This document shows, one piece after another, positions 33,720 through 42,534 of a stretch of DNA of 64,000 nt. Source of the stretch: SHVZ01 sp041906305 (GTDB taxonomy: Bacteria; Pseudomonadota; Alphaproteobacteria; SHVZ01); contig JAYRJL010000001.1 of assembly GCA_041906305.1 (NCBI GenBank), positions 620,001 through 684,000 of the forward strand, in the 5' to 3' direction. The position numbers were made by a program, and so were the translations under genes. Each line of letters opens with the position of its first letter. The stretch's first letter is position 1. The notes beneath the pieces were generated by a model. The model saw only the letters and a list, made by a program, of their open reading frames with translations, was not told where the DNA came from and did no database searches.

Positions 33720-35297
33720 ATGTTCGATCTGGTGATCTCGGGCGGCACCGTCGTCGACGGAACCGGCAAGGCCGGCTACAAGGGTGACGTCGGCATCACC
33801 GGCGAGACCATCGCCGCCATCGGCGACCTCTCCAAGTCCGAGGCCAGGAGACGGATCGACGCGACCGGCCATACCGTCTCGCCCGGCTTCATCGACACCC
33901 ACACGCATTCCGAAGGCGCGCTGCTGGTCGATCCGCAGCACGCCAACGGCATCCGCCAGGGCATCACCACCGAGTTCCTCGGCATCGACGGCATGTCGTA
34001 TGCGCCGCTCTCCGCCTACAACTTCAAGACCTACCGCCATTGGCTCGGCGGGCTGCTCGGCGATCCGCCGGAAGACCTCGACATGCACAGCGTGGCCGCC
34101 TTCAAGCGCCACTATCATAAGAAGGTCGCGATCAACACCGCCTACTTCGTGCCGCACGCCACCGTGCGCCTGCAGGCGCTGGGCTTCCACGACAAGCCGT
34201 TGACCGGCGAAGCGCTGGAGACCGCGAAGAAGCTGACGCGCGAAGGGCTGGAGCAGGGCGCCATCGGCTTCACCACCGGCGGCAAATACTATCCGGGCCC
34301 CTGGGGTGACACCGAGGAGATCGTCGAGCTCGTCAGGATCGTGCGCGAGGCCGGCAAGGTCTACATGTGCGAGCCGCGCAAGAACGTCGTCGCCCGCGCC
34401 CATGGCGGCGGCGGCGTGCTCGAAGGTATGGAAGTGGCGCGTCGGACCGGCGCCAAGCTCCATTTCGCCCATTATCGCACGCAGCCGGAAAACGCCGGCA
34501 ACATCGCCGCGATCATGGACCCGATCGATGCCGTGCGCACACCCGAGTCCGACGTCACTTTCGACATCTATCCCTATCCCTCGGGCAGCTCGATCGCGGT
34601 CAGCCTGCTGCCCGCCTTCGCGCAGGAGGACGGACCGGCGGCGATCCTGAAGCGGCTGCGCGACCCGGCCGAGCGGCGGAAGATCGTCGACTACCTCGAC
34701 CATGACGAAAAGCAGATGCTCTCGACCATCATCCTCGGCTACATGCCGATGGCCCCGGAGATGGAGGGAACCAGGCTCACCGATATCGCCGCCAGGCGCG
34801 GCCACACGCCGGGCGAGACGTTGTGCGACATCCTGGTCGAGCAGAACCTCAAGGTCGGCCATGTCGGCGCGCCGCCGGAAAGCCACGCGACGCGGCACCA
34901 GATGGACAAGGACTTCATGCAGCTGGTGGCGCGGCCGGACTACATGGTCTGCAGCGACATCACGCCGGCCGGACGCTTCCCGCATCCGCGCAGCTACGGC
35001 GCCTTCCCGCGCTTCCTCGGAAGGCTGCGCCGCGAGATCGGCGGCCTCACGCTGGAAGAGATGGTCCACCGGATGACCGGCCGTCCGGCAGCGCGCTTCA
35101 ATCTCAAGGGCCGCGGGCGGATCGAGAAGGGCGCCTTCGCCGACATCACGGTCTTCGACGCGACGACGATCAACGATACCTCGACCTACGAGAACCCTCG
35201 CCAGTTCCCGGTCGGCATTCCCTACGTGATCGTCAACGGCCAGGTCGCGGTCGACAACGAGCACTGCACCGGCGTCTACGCCGGCCAGGCGATCTGA
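33720..35297 (+). CDS. N-acyl-D-amino-acid deacylase-like amidohydrolase
   Basis: This 525-aa metal-dependent hydrolase belongs to the D-aminoacylase branch of the amidohydrolase superfamily, which removes N-acyl groups from D-amino acids; related members act on other cyclic amides. The start is FDLVISGGTVVDGTGKAGYKGDVGI. The metal motif HTHSEG is near residue 62 (FIDTHTHSEGALL). HYRTQPENAGNI carries further conserved residues, and the beta-sandwich end contains ADITVFDATTINDTSTYENPRQFPVGI, typical of the family. It is convergent with the amidase; stops are back to back (TGA TCA). Confidence 0.87.
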   Translation: MFDLVISGGTVVDGTGKAGYKGDVGITGETIAAIGDLSKSEARRRIDATGHTVSPGFIDTHTHSEGALLVDPQHANGIRQGITTEFLGIDGMSYAPLSAYNFKTYRHWLGGLLGDPPEDLDMHSVAAFKRHYHKKVAINTAYFVPHATVRLQALGFHDKPLTGEALETAKKLTREGLEQGAIGFTTGGKYYPGPWGDTEEIVELVRIVREAGKVYMCEPRKNVVARAHGGGGVLEGMEVARRTGAKLHFAHYRTQPENAGNIAAIMDPIDAVRTPESDVTFDIYPYPSGSSIAVSLLPAFAQEDGPAAILKRLRDPAERRKIVDYLDHDEKQMLSTIILGYMPMAPEMEGTRLTDIAARRGHTPGETLCDILVEQNLKVGHVGAPPESHATRHQMDKDFMQLVARPDYMVCSDITPAGRFPHPRSYGAFPRFLGRLRREIGGLTLEEMVHRMTGRPAARFNLKGRGRIEKGAFADITVFDATTINDTSTYENPRQFPVGIPYVIVNGQVAVDNEHCTGVYAGQAI

Positions 35298-36689
35298 TCA
35301 GCGCGCCATCCTGAACGGCCGCGCCGCCTCGAAGGCGGCGGAGGCGCGCATGATCAGGTCCTCGCGGAACATCGGCCCGACGATGTGGAGGCCGATCGGA
35401 AGGCCGTCGACGAATCCGGCAGGGCACGAAGCGGCCGGCTGGCGCGTCATGTTGAACGGCCAGGTGAACGGCGACCAGTGCAGCCAGGTCGGGAACGTCG
35501 CCTTGTCCGGCGTGACCAGCCCGGCGTCGAAGGCCGTGATCGGCATCGTCGGCGTCACCAGCAGGTCGTACTTGTTGTGGAAGAGCTTCATCGTCCGCGC
35601 CATGTCGAGGCGCACGTCCTGGGCGGCGATGAAGTCGGTCGCCGGAATGCCGAGGCCCGAGACGCCGCATTCGAGCAGCGCCGGCTCCATCAGCTTGATC
35701 TGCTCCGGCGGCATCTTGGTCAGCCGCTTGGCGTTGGAGGCGCGCCAGATGATGTCGATCGCCCAGGCCGGATCGGGGAAGCCCGGATCCGCGGCCTCGA
35801 CGATCGCACCGGCCTGCTCGAGGACCTTCACCGCCTTGGCGATCTCGTCGGCGATGCGCGGATCGACGACCTTGATGTAGCCGAGGTTCGGGCTGAACGC
35901 GATCTTGAGCCCCTTCACGCCCTTCCTGATCTCGGCGACGTAGTCGATGTTTCCCGACGGGAGCCCCCAAGGATCGCGCTCGTCGGGCTCGGCGATCACG
36001 TTCAGCATCGCCGCCGTGCAGGCGACGGTCCGGCCGAGCGGCCCATGCACCGACATGTCGGCGATGCCGGCGGCGGTCGGGGTCGAGACGCGGCCGTAGC
36101 TCGGCTTGATGCCGAAGACACCGGAGAAGGCACACGGCATGCGGATCGAGCCGCCGCCGTCGCCGCCGGTGGCGATCGGGCCGATGCCGGTCGCGACCGA
36201 CACCGCGGCGCCGCCGGAGGAGCCGCCCGCGCCTTTGGCCTCGTTCCACGGGTTGCGGGTGATGCCGGAGAGGGGGCTGTCGGTCATGCCCTTCCAGCCG
36301 AATTCCGGTGTCGTCGTCTTGCCGAAGAACACCGCGCCGGCGTCACGGAGCCGCGCCGTCATCGGGCCGTCGAAATCGACCGGCGTATCCGGGATGGACA
36401 GGCTGCCGAAGCGGAAGGGCCACCCCTTGACCGCGTTGGTGTCCTTGATCGGAATCGGCAGGCCGTCGAAGGGGCCCTTGGGCGTGCCCTTCTGCCAACG
36501 CGCCTCCGACTCCTTCGCCATCCTCCTCCCGATCTCCCTGTCGATCAGGCAGAACGGGTTGAAGCGCGGCTGCACCTCGTCGAGGCGCTTGAGCGACGCT
36601 TCCAGCGCCTCGACCGGCGACAGCGTCTTCGCGCGGAACGCGGCGATGATCTCGGCGACGGTCATCGCGGTGGAGTCGGTCGCGGGCAT
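35298..36689 (-). CDS. Amidase signature-family protein
   Basis: This 463-aa enzyme hydrolyses an amide to acid and ammonia. The Ser-Ser-Lys triad is visible: catalytic Lys in LPIPIKDTNAVKG near residue 77, and the Gly/Ser-rich motif GAGGSSGGAAVSVATGIGPIATGGDGGGSIRMPC in which both serines lie (near residues 150-180). The C-terminal part (GLPIGLHIVGPMFREDLIM) is standard. It is not GatA, since no gatB/gatC are present. It is 11 bp downstream of the class V PLP gene and probably cotranscribed with it. Specificity is unknown. Confidence 0.9.
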   Translation of the reverse strand: MPATDSTAMTVAEIIAAFRAKTLSPVEALEASLKRLDEVQPRFNPFCLIDREIGRRMAKESEARWQKGTPKGPFDGLPIPIKDTNAVKGWPFRFGSLSIPDTPVDFDGPMTARLRDAGAVFFGKTTTPEFGWKGMTDSPLSGITRNPWNEAKGAGGSSGGAAVSVATGIGPIATGGDGGGSIRMPCAFSGVFGIKPSYGRVSTPTAAGIADMSVHGPLGRTVACTAAMLNVIAEPDERDPWGLPSGNIDYVAEIRKGVKGLKIAFSPNLGYIKVVDPRIADEIAKAVKVLEQAGAIVEAADPGFPDPAWAIDIIWRASNAKRLTKMPPEQIKLMEPALLECGVSGLGIPATDFIAAQDVRLDMARTMKLFHNKYDLLVTPTMPITAFDAGLVTPDKATFPTWLHWSPFTWPFNMTRQPAASCPAGFVDGLPIGLHIVGPMFREDLIMRASAAFEAARPFRMAR

Positions 36690-36700
36690 GGGCGTTTCCT

Positions 36701-37927
36701 CTAGCTGGGCAGGATCTCCGACAGTGCCTGGAGCAGGCGGTCGACCTCGGCGTCGTCGTTGTAGTGGGCGAAGCTGATGCGGATCACGCCTTCGACGCCG
36801 AGCGCGTCAACGCAGCGCTTCGCATAGAAGTGGCCGTGGCCGACCGCGATCTTGCGGTCGAACAGCGCCTTCGCGACCTCGGTTGAGGTCTTTCCTTCGA
36901 CGGTGAAGCAGATGATCGGCGCCCGGGCGCCATCCTCGCCGACCAGTCGCACGCTCTTCCGGCTCTTCAGGAAATCGACGATGCGGGCACCGAGCCGCTT
37001 CTCGTGATCCTCGATCAGCTTGAAGACCCGCGCGTAGCGGGCGCGGGGCGAATTGTCGCCCGAGCCAAAGTGATGCTTGTAGAGCAGGTCGAGGTAGTCG
37101 CCGGTGCCGCCGAGGCCGGCGACCAGCTCGTAGGTGAGGCCGCCGGGATTGAGCGTCTGCGGCGACGCCGTGATGAACTCGTGCGCCTGTGGCTTCGCGC
37201 GCTTCGCCAGATCCGGCTTCACCCAGAGGATGCCGATATGCGTCCCGAAGATCTTGTAGGCCGAGCAGGCATAGGCATCGACGCCGAGCGCCTTCACGTC
37301 GATCAGGTGATGCGGCGCATAGCCGACGCCGTCGACGATGGTGAGCGCCCCGGCCGTCTTTGCGCGCTTGGCGACTTCGGCGACGTCGTTCACGGTGCCG
37401 ACGACGTTCGAGCAATGCGTAACGCAGACGAGCCTGGTCCTGGGCGACAGCAGCTTGTCGAGATCGGCGAGGCGCAGCTCGCCGGTCTTGCGGTCGACCT
37501 GCCACTCCTTGATGACCATCCCGAACTCGGCGAGCCGGCGCCAGGAGCCGACGTTCGCCTCGTGGTCCTGGTCGGTGACGATCACCTCGTCGCCCGGCTG
37601 GAACAGCGGGCGGAGCGCGTGCGAGAGCACGTAGAAGTTCAGCGTCGTCGACGGCCCCAGCACGATCTCCTCGGGCTCGACGCCGAGCAGGTCGGCTGCG
37701 AGCCGCTTGCCGTCGGCCATCTTCTGGCGCGAGACCAGCGACGGTGCGGAATCGTAGGAGGGCTGCGCGAAGCTGTGGCTGACGAAGTCGATCAGCCGCT
37801 TGCGGACGGGCTCCGGCACCAGGCTGCCGCCGGCGTTCTCGAAGAAGGCGGTGCCGTCGGCGAGCTGCGGAAACTGGCGTCGCACGAAGGCGACGTCGAG
37901 GGAGGGGGAGGTCATCTTGAGCGGCAT
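36701..37927 (-). CDS. Class V aminotransferase fold protein, cysteine-desulfurase-like (VC1184 subfamily)
   Basis: The 408-aa product has the fold of SufS/NifS enzymes. FENAGGSLVPEPV at the N terminus, QDHEANVGSWRRLAEF in the middle, VDGVGYAPHHLIDVKALGVDAYACSAYKIFG (PLP-lysine in SAYKIFG) and TRLVCVTHCSNVVGT are clear. In place of the desulfurase active-site loop with RTGHHCA it has VGHGHFYAKRC, so the catalytic Cys is not at its usual place; it matches the VC1184 subfamily instead. A C-S or C-N lyase or aminotransferase role is possible. It lies between an HD-domain gene (58 bp upstream) and an amidase (11 bp downstream). Confidence 0.85.
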   Translation of the reverse strand: MPLKMTSPSLDVAFVRRQFPQLADGTAFFENAGGSLVPEPVRKRLIDFVSHSFAQPSYDSAPSLVSRQKMADGKRLAADLLGVEPEEIVLGPSTTLNFYVLSHALRPLFQPGDEVIVTDQDHEANVGSWRRLAEFGMVIKEWQVDRKTGELRLADLDKLLSPRTRLVCVTHCSNVVGTVNDVAEVAKRAKTAGALTIVDGVGYAPHHLIDVKALGVDAYACSAYKIFGTHIGILWVKPDLAKRAKPQAHEFITASPQTLNPGGLTYELVAGLGGTGDYLDLLYKHHFGSGDNSPRARYARVFKLIEDHEKRLGARIVDFLKSRKSVRLVGEDGARAPIICFTVEGKTSTEVAKALFDRKIAVGHGHFYAKRCVDALGVEGVIRISFAHYNDDAEVDRLLQALSEILPS

Positions 37928-37985
37928 TTCCTCGAAGGCGGGGCGAGGCGTTCTCGGCCACCCCGCCCGCTCAGCCGCCTAGAAA

Positions 37986-38576
37986 TCAGTACGGATGCTT
38001 GGCGTGGAAGGCTTGGACGCCCTTCTCGTACAAGCGATACACCATCGGCTCGAAGTGCTCCAGCGGCAGGTAGTCGTACTTGCCGAAGCAGTTCATGTCG
38101 TAGTGCTCGCAGAAGCGCATCGCCGCCTCGAAATACGGATGGCCGCGATACTTCTCGCAGGCCTTCGTATCGAACTTGGAATGGTCGCGGAACGAGAGCT
38201 GGAAGATCTGGTGGTTGGCGACCACCCAGTGCAGCTCTTCCGAGACGTAATAGCGGAGCGCGTCGCCCGCGAGCTTGTCGTGGTTGTACGGATTGAGATC
38301 CTGGCAGAGATCGTGAAGCAGGCAGGCGACGATGTACTCCTCGGTCTCGCCGTTATTGAGCGCGCGGGTCGCGCATTGCAGCGAGTGCTCGTAGTTGTTG
38401 ATCTGCCAGCCGTGGTTCGGCACGTCCTTCTGCGAGCGCAGCAGGTCGATGACCGGACGCCCGGCATTCTTCTGGATCGCCTCGCGGCCGAGCTTGGTGA
38501 CGTATTCCCAGTCCTCGGCGGTCGCCTCGCGGAAGGTCGTGGCCGCGACCGTGCGCCGGCCGTCGATGGTGTCCAT
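37986..38576 (-). CDS. HD-domain protein with MIOX/PhnZ-like metal-ligand pattern
   Basis: This 196-aa single-domain protein shows H64 (NYEHSLQ), H88-D89 (ACLLHDLCQDL), H99 (YNHDKLAGDAL), H122 (VANHQIFQLS) and D168 (FGKYDYLP). This H-HD-H-H-D order fits the HD superfamily and in particular the mixed-valence di-iron oxygenases myo-inositol oxygenase and PhnZ, whose lengths are similar. A metal-dependent phosphohydrolase role is the alternative. It lies between an XRE regulator (upstream) and the class V PLP gene, all on one strand, so it may belong to one catabolic operon. The substrate is unknown. Confidence 0.8.
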   Translation of the reverse strand: MDTIDGRRTVAATTFREATAEDWEYVTKLGREAIQKNAGRPVIDLLRSQKDVPNHGWQINNYEHSLQCATRALNNGETEEYIVACLLHDLCQDLNPYNHDKLAGDALRYYVSEELHWVVANHQIFQLSFRDHSKFDTKACEKYRGHPYFEAAMRFCEHYDMNCFGKYDYLPLEHFEPMVYRLYEKGVQAFHAKHPY

Positions 38577-38635
38577 GAACCCGAGCTCCCCGTGGAATTT
38601 CGTTTAGGAAACGTAGCCGGTTCCCGAGGGGTTGG

Positions 38636-39454
38636 CTAGGCGGCGTCCTCCACCGGATGGAAGCTCTCGATCCGGAGCTCCTGCAGCGTGATGTCCTCGG
38701 CCGTGCCGAGGGTGGCGATCGTCGAGAGCAGGCGCTGGGCGCCCGCCGGCGTGCGGATCTCCACCGGCACGACCAGGCCGATCTGGCCTCCGTCGAGTTC
38801 GCGTGGGTCGGGACCGGGCACGCCCGGATAGCCCATGACCTCGCCGAGCAGCGCCCGGCGGACGGGATCGTCGTCGCGCAGCACCTCGCGGCGGGCGCGG
38901 GCGAGGACCGCGCGTGCCGTCTTCTCCCAGTTGGCGACGATGCGGCGGGCACCCTCGGGACGGCAGAGCATGCGAAGGACGTTGTGGCGAGGCTTCTCGG
39001 TCAGGACCAGCGGCACGAGCGGCATCTTGCCCTCGGGCAGCAGCGCGTTGACCATGCCGGCATAGGCGGTGTTGGCCATCACGATGTCCCAGCCGGCATC
39101 GAAGGCGACTGCCGGGTAAGGCTCGTGGCGCCGGAGGATCATGCGGACGGCGGCGAGGATCTCGGCCATCTCGGGCGCGTCCAGCGCGGTCTCGCGGTAG
39201 ACCGGGGCGTATCCCGCGGCCAGCAGCAGATTGTTGCGGTCGCGGAGCGGCACCGCCAGCGCGCCGCAGAGCTTCAGGACCATGTCGCGGCTGGGCCTGG
39301 TCCGCCCGGTCTCGACGAAGCTCAGGTGCCGCGACGAGATGCCGCTTTCGAGGGCGAGGTCGAGCTGGCTCATCCGCCGGCCCTTGCGCCAGCGCTGGAT
39401 CAGCCCGCCGATGGCCGGCGCCCGGCCGGCGTGGGTGTCGGAACGAAGAGTCAT
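38636..39454 (-). CDS. XRE-family regulator with MmyB-like ligand-binding domain
   Basis: The product (272 aa) has an N-terminal helix-turn-helix (IQRWRKGRRMSQLDLALESGISSRHLSFVETGRTRPS, residues ~18-60) and a C-terminal MLTR-type ligand-binding domain (about 100-265) containing YPAVAFDAGWDIVMANTAY and VPVEIRTPAGAQRLLSTIATLGTAEDITLQELRIESFHP. Such proteins repress or activate adjacent genes in response to a small ligand. It is the first gene of a minus-strand series with the HD protein, the PLP enzyme and the amidase (gap to the HD gene 59 bp) and divergent from cyaY. It is probably the switch for that series. Start ATG 39454 lacks a strong ribosome site. Confidence 0.9.
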   Translation of the reverse strand: MTLRSDTHAGRAPAIGGLIQRWRKGRRMSQLDLALESGISSRHLSFVETGRTRPSRDMVLKLCGALAVPLRDRNNLLLAAGYAPVYRETALDAPEMAEILAAVRMILRRHEPYPAVAFDAGWDIVMANTAYAGMVNALLPEGKMPLVPLVLTEKPRHNVLRMLCRPEGARRIVANWEKTARAVLARARREVLRDDDPVRRALLGEVMGYPGVPGPDPRELDGGQIGLVVPVEIRTPAGAQRLLSTIATLGTAEDITLQELRIESFHPVEDAA

Positions 39455-39561
39455 GCAGGGCAAGGTAGCGGCGGCCACGGCGCGCGGCCATTACCTCCGA
39501 GGTAGGCATTCCGGCACCTCTCGTTGCCGGGCGGCGGCCGGCGCGGTATGACGACGCCGCC

Positions 39562-39903
39562 ATGAGCCTGGACGAACCCACCTTCGAGCGCCTCGCCAAC
39601 GAGACGCTGAAATATCTCCTCGGCACGATCGAGGAGGCGCTCGGCGACCACCTCGACATCGATCTCGAGGGTGGGATACTGACCATCCGGCTCGAGGCCG
39701 GCGGCATCTACGTCATCAATCGCCAGGGACCGATGCGCCAGATATGGCTAGCCTCCCCGGCCTCGGGCGCCTGGCACTTCGACTTCCGCGACGGGCCGGG
39801 CAGGGCCGCCCGCTGGGCCGCGACCAAGGGCGGGACGACGCTGGCGGGGCTGCTCGCCGGCGAGCTGTCGGCGGCGACCGGCGTCGCGCTGACGCTCGAC
39901 TGA
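39562..39903 (+). CDS. cyaY: Frataxin-like iron-sulfur assembly protein CyaY
   Basis: This 113-aa protein is the bacterial frataxin that regulates cysteine desulfurase IscS during Fe-S cluster assembly and binds iron through acidic residues. The acidic first helix (SLDEPTFERLANETLKYLLGTIEEALGDHLDIDLEGG) and the beta-sheet core with GIYVINRQGPMRQIWLASPASGAWHFDF are clear family marks. Its stop lies just before the start of the ABC exporter gene. Confidence 0.93.
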   Translation: MSLDEPTFERLANETLKYLLGTIEEALGDHLDIDLEGGILTIRLEAGGIYVINRQGPMRQIWLASPASGAWHFDFRDGPGRAARWAATKGGTTLAGLLAGELSAATGVALTLD

Positions 39904-39914
39904 CCGCATCGCAC

Positions 39915-41705
39915 GTGGCCGCCTCGCCCGATCGCCCGCGAAGCCGGAACCTCGGCGCCCTGCGTCCGCTCTGGCCGTTTCTCAGGCCCTATCTTCCCCG
40001 CGTCTTCGGCGCCGGCTTCTTCCTGCTGATCGCAGCCGCGACCGTGCTCGGCCTCGGATGGGCGCTCCGCCACCTGATCGACGACGGTCTCGCCGGCGGC
40101 AATGCGGCCCTGCTCGACCGCACGGTGATCGCGCTGTTCGGCGTCGTCATCGTCGCCGCCTTCGCGACCTTCGGGCGGTTCTACCTCGTCACCTGGATCG
40201 GCGAGCGGATCGTCGCTGATCTCCGGAGCGCTGTGTACGCGCGGGTGCTGGCATTGAACCCGGGCTTCTATGAGGTGACGCGGACGGCCGAGATCATCAC
40301 GCGACTCACCACCGACACGACGCTGGTGCAGACGGTGGTGGGCTCCTCGGCGTCGGTCACGCTGCGCAACACGCTGATCGTGATCGGCGCCACGGTCATG
40401 ATGGCGGTCACCAGCACCAAGCTGACCCTGATGGCGCTGGCGATCATCCCGCTGGTGCTGGTGCCGATCCTGGCCTTCGGCCGCCGGGTCCGGCAGCTCA
40501 GCCGCGAAAGCCAGGATCGCGTCGCCGATGTCGGCGCGTATGTCGACGAGAGCCTGGGCGCGATCCGCACCGTCCAGGCCTTCACCCACGAGCCCCTGGA
40601 TCGCAGCCGCTTCGCCAGGCGGGTCGAGGATGCCTTCGACATCGCGATCCGCCGCACGTCGATGCGCGCGATCCTGACCGCGATCGTGATTCTGCTGGTC
40701 TTCGGCTCGGTGGCGCTGGTGCTCTGGGTCGGCGGCCACGACATGCTGGCTGGCCGGATCACGCCGGGTGCACTGTCCTCCTTCGTCTTCTACGCAATCC
40801 TTGCCGCTTCGTCGGCGGGCGCGATCAGCGAAGTGGTCGGCGACCTCCAGCGCGCGGCCGGCGCGATGGAGCGGATCATCGAGCTGCTGCAGACCGAGCC
40901 CGTGGTCACGGCTCCGCCCGCGCCTCGGGCGCTCCCCGTTCCGCCGAAAGGCGACGTCGCCTTCGAGGGCGTGCGCTTTCACTATCCGTCCCGGCCAGAT
41001 CGGGCCGCCCTCGAGGGCCTCGCGTTCGACGTGAAGCGTGGCGAGCGGGTGGCGCTGGTCGGCCCGTCGGGCGCCGGCAAGACGACGGTCTTCCAGCTGC
41101 TGCTTCGCTTCTACGATCCCGACGCTGGCATCGTCCGCCTCGACGGCGTGGCGTTGACCGAAGCCGATCCGGCGGAGGTGCGAAAGCGCATCAGCCTGGT
41201 CCCGCAGGAGCCCGTGATCTTCTCGGCCGATGCCTGGGAGAACATCCGCTACGGCCGGCCGGATGCAAGCGACGAAGAGGTGCGCGCCGCCGCGGTCGCC
41301 GCCCATGCCGCCGGGTTTCTCGACCGCCTGCCCGACGGCTTCAAGACGTTTCTCGGCGAGAAGGGCGTGCGTCTCTCCGGCGGCCAGCGCCAGCGCCTTG
41401 CCATCGCCCGCGCGATCCTGCGCGACGCGCCGGTTCTGCTGCTCGACGAGGCCACCAGCGCGCTCGATGCCGAGAGCGAGCGCAAGGTCCAGGATGCGCT
41501 CGACAAGCTGATGGCCGGCCGCACCACGCTGGTGATCGCACATCGGCTCGCCACCGTGCAGAAGGCCGATCGCATCATCGTCATCGATCAAGGTCGTGCC
41601 GTCGCCACCGGGACCCACGACGAGCTGGTGAACCAAGGCGGCCTCTACGCGCGCCTGGCTATGCTCCAGTTCGACCAGCCCAGGCTCGAAGCGGCGGCGG
41701 GTTAG
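39915..41705 (+). CDS. MsbA-like ABC exporter (TM and ATPase fused)
   Basis: This protein (596 aa from GTG 39915) has six transmembrane helices in the first ~315 residues (type IV exporter fold) followed by one nucleotide-binding domain. Walker A GPSGAGKTT, signature LSGGQRQRLAIARAI and Walker B VLLLDEATSALD are intact; VGDLQRAAGAMERI sits at the domain link. It resembles the ATM1/MsbA group (HMT-type), possibly exporting a lipid or glutathione-linked cluster precursor; adjacency to cyaY hints at the latter but is not proof. The start is uncertain: no ATG is near, GTG 39915 lacks a ribosome site, and CTG 39900 overlaps cyaY. Confidence 0.88.
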   Translation: MAASPDRPRSRNLGALRPLWPFLRPYLPRVFGAGFFLLIAAATVLGLGWALRHLIDDGLAGGNAALLDRTVIALFGVVIVAAFATFGRFYLVTWIGERIVADLRSAVYARVLALNPGFYEVTRTAEIITRLTTDTTLVQTVVGSSASVTLRNTLIVIGATVMMAVTSTKLTLMALAIIPLVLVPILAFGRRVRQLSRESQDRVADVGAYVDESLGAIRTVQAFTHEPLDRSRFARRVEDAFDIAIRRTSMRAILTAIVILLVFGSVALVLWVGGHDMLAGRITPGALSSFVFYAILAASSAGAISEVVGDLQRAAGAMERIIELLQTEPVVTAPPAPRALPVPPKGDVAFEGVRFHYPSRPDRAALEGLAFDVKRGERVALVGPSGAGKTTVFQLLLRFYDPDAGIVRLDGVALTEADPAEVRKRISLVPQEPVIFSADAWENIRYGRPDASDEEVRAAAVAAHAAGFLDRLPDGFKTFLGEKGVRLSGGQRQRLAIARAILRDAPVLLLDEATSALDAESERKVQDALDKLMAGRTTLVIAHRLATVQKADRIIVIDQGRAVATGTHDELVNQGGLYARLAMLQFDQPRLEAAAG

Positions 41706-41805
41706 GCGACCTAGGGTCGCGCCGATCTGGTATCTTCGATCCGTGACCGCCGCGGCACCGTGGATAGGCACCGGCCGTGCGGGCAAGCTCGATAGGGGGC
41801 CGGGA

Positions 41806-42501
41806 ATGCCCGTGCGTCACAGGGAGCGGCATCGCACCGAACACATCGGATGGCTGCGCGCCGCGGTGCTGGGCGCCAACGACGGGATCGTCTCGACGGC
41901 GAGCCTGGTGCTGGGGGTCGCGGCAGCCGATGGGACGCGCGCCAGCATATTGATCGCGGGCGTTGCCGGCCTGGTGGCCGGAGCCATGTCGATGGCCGCC
42001 GGCGAGTATGTGTCCGTGCACTCGCAGGCAGATACCGAAAAGGCCGATCTCGAGCGTGAGCGAAAAGAGCTCGAAGGGGATGTGGAGGGGGAACGCAGGG
42101 AATTGACGGCCATCTACGTTTCCCGTGGGCTCGACCCCTCTCTCGCCGGACGTGTCGCCGAGCAGCTGATGGCTCACGATGCCTTGGGCGCGCACGCCCG
42201 GGACGAGCTTGGCATTTCCGAAACCCTCCAGGCCCGTCCGATCCAGGCGGCGTTCGCCTCTGCCGGCAGCTTTGCGGTCGGGGCGGCCATGCCGCTTCTG
42301 GTCGCCGCGCTCGTGCCGCAGGGGAGCCTGGCGACCATCGTGGCCGGCGCTTCCGTGCTGTTTCTTGCTCTCCTCGGTGCGCTGGCGGCTCATGCGGGCA
42401 ACGCACCGGTGATGAAGAGCGCGGCGCGCGTCACTTTTTGGGGCGCGTTGGCCATGGGTGTGACTGCCGGCGCCGGGGCTCTGTTCGGCACGGTCGTCTG
42501 A
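41806..42501 (+). CDS. VIT1/CCC1-family transporter
   Basis: This 231-aa protein belongs to the vacuolar iron transporter family, which moves Fe2+ or Mn2+ out of the cytosol. Family marks are HRTEHIGWLRAAVLGANDGIVSTASLVLGVAAA and GLVAGAMSMAAGEYVSVHSQADTEKADLERERKELE, with about five membrane segments. ATG 41806 follows GGGGG and matches the family N terminus; the earlier ATG 41743 adds 21 unconserved residues. It follows the ABC exporter by 100 bp and converges on the YbdK gene. Confidence 0.92.
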   Translation: MPVRHRERHRTEHIGWLRAAVLGANDGIVSTASLVLGVAAADGTRASILIAGVAGLVAGAMSMAAGEYVSVHSQADTEKADLERERKELEGDVEGERRELTAIYVSRGLDPSLAGRVAEQLMAHDALGAHARDELGISETLQARPIQAAFASAGSFAVGAAMPLLVAALVPQGSLATIVAGASVLFLALLGALAAHAGNAPVMKSAARVTFWGALAMGVTAGAGALFGTVV

Positions 42502-42534
42502 GAACCGATCCCCTTCGTCGCGACCGATCGCGAA

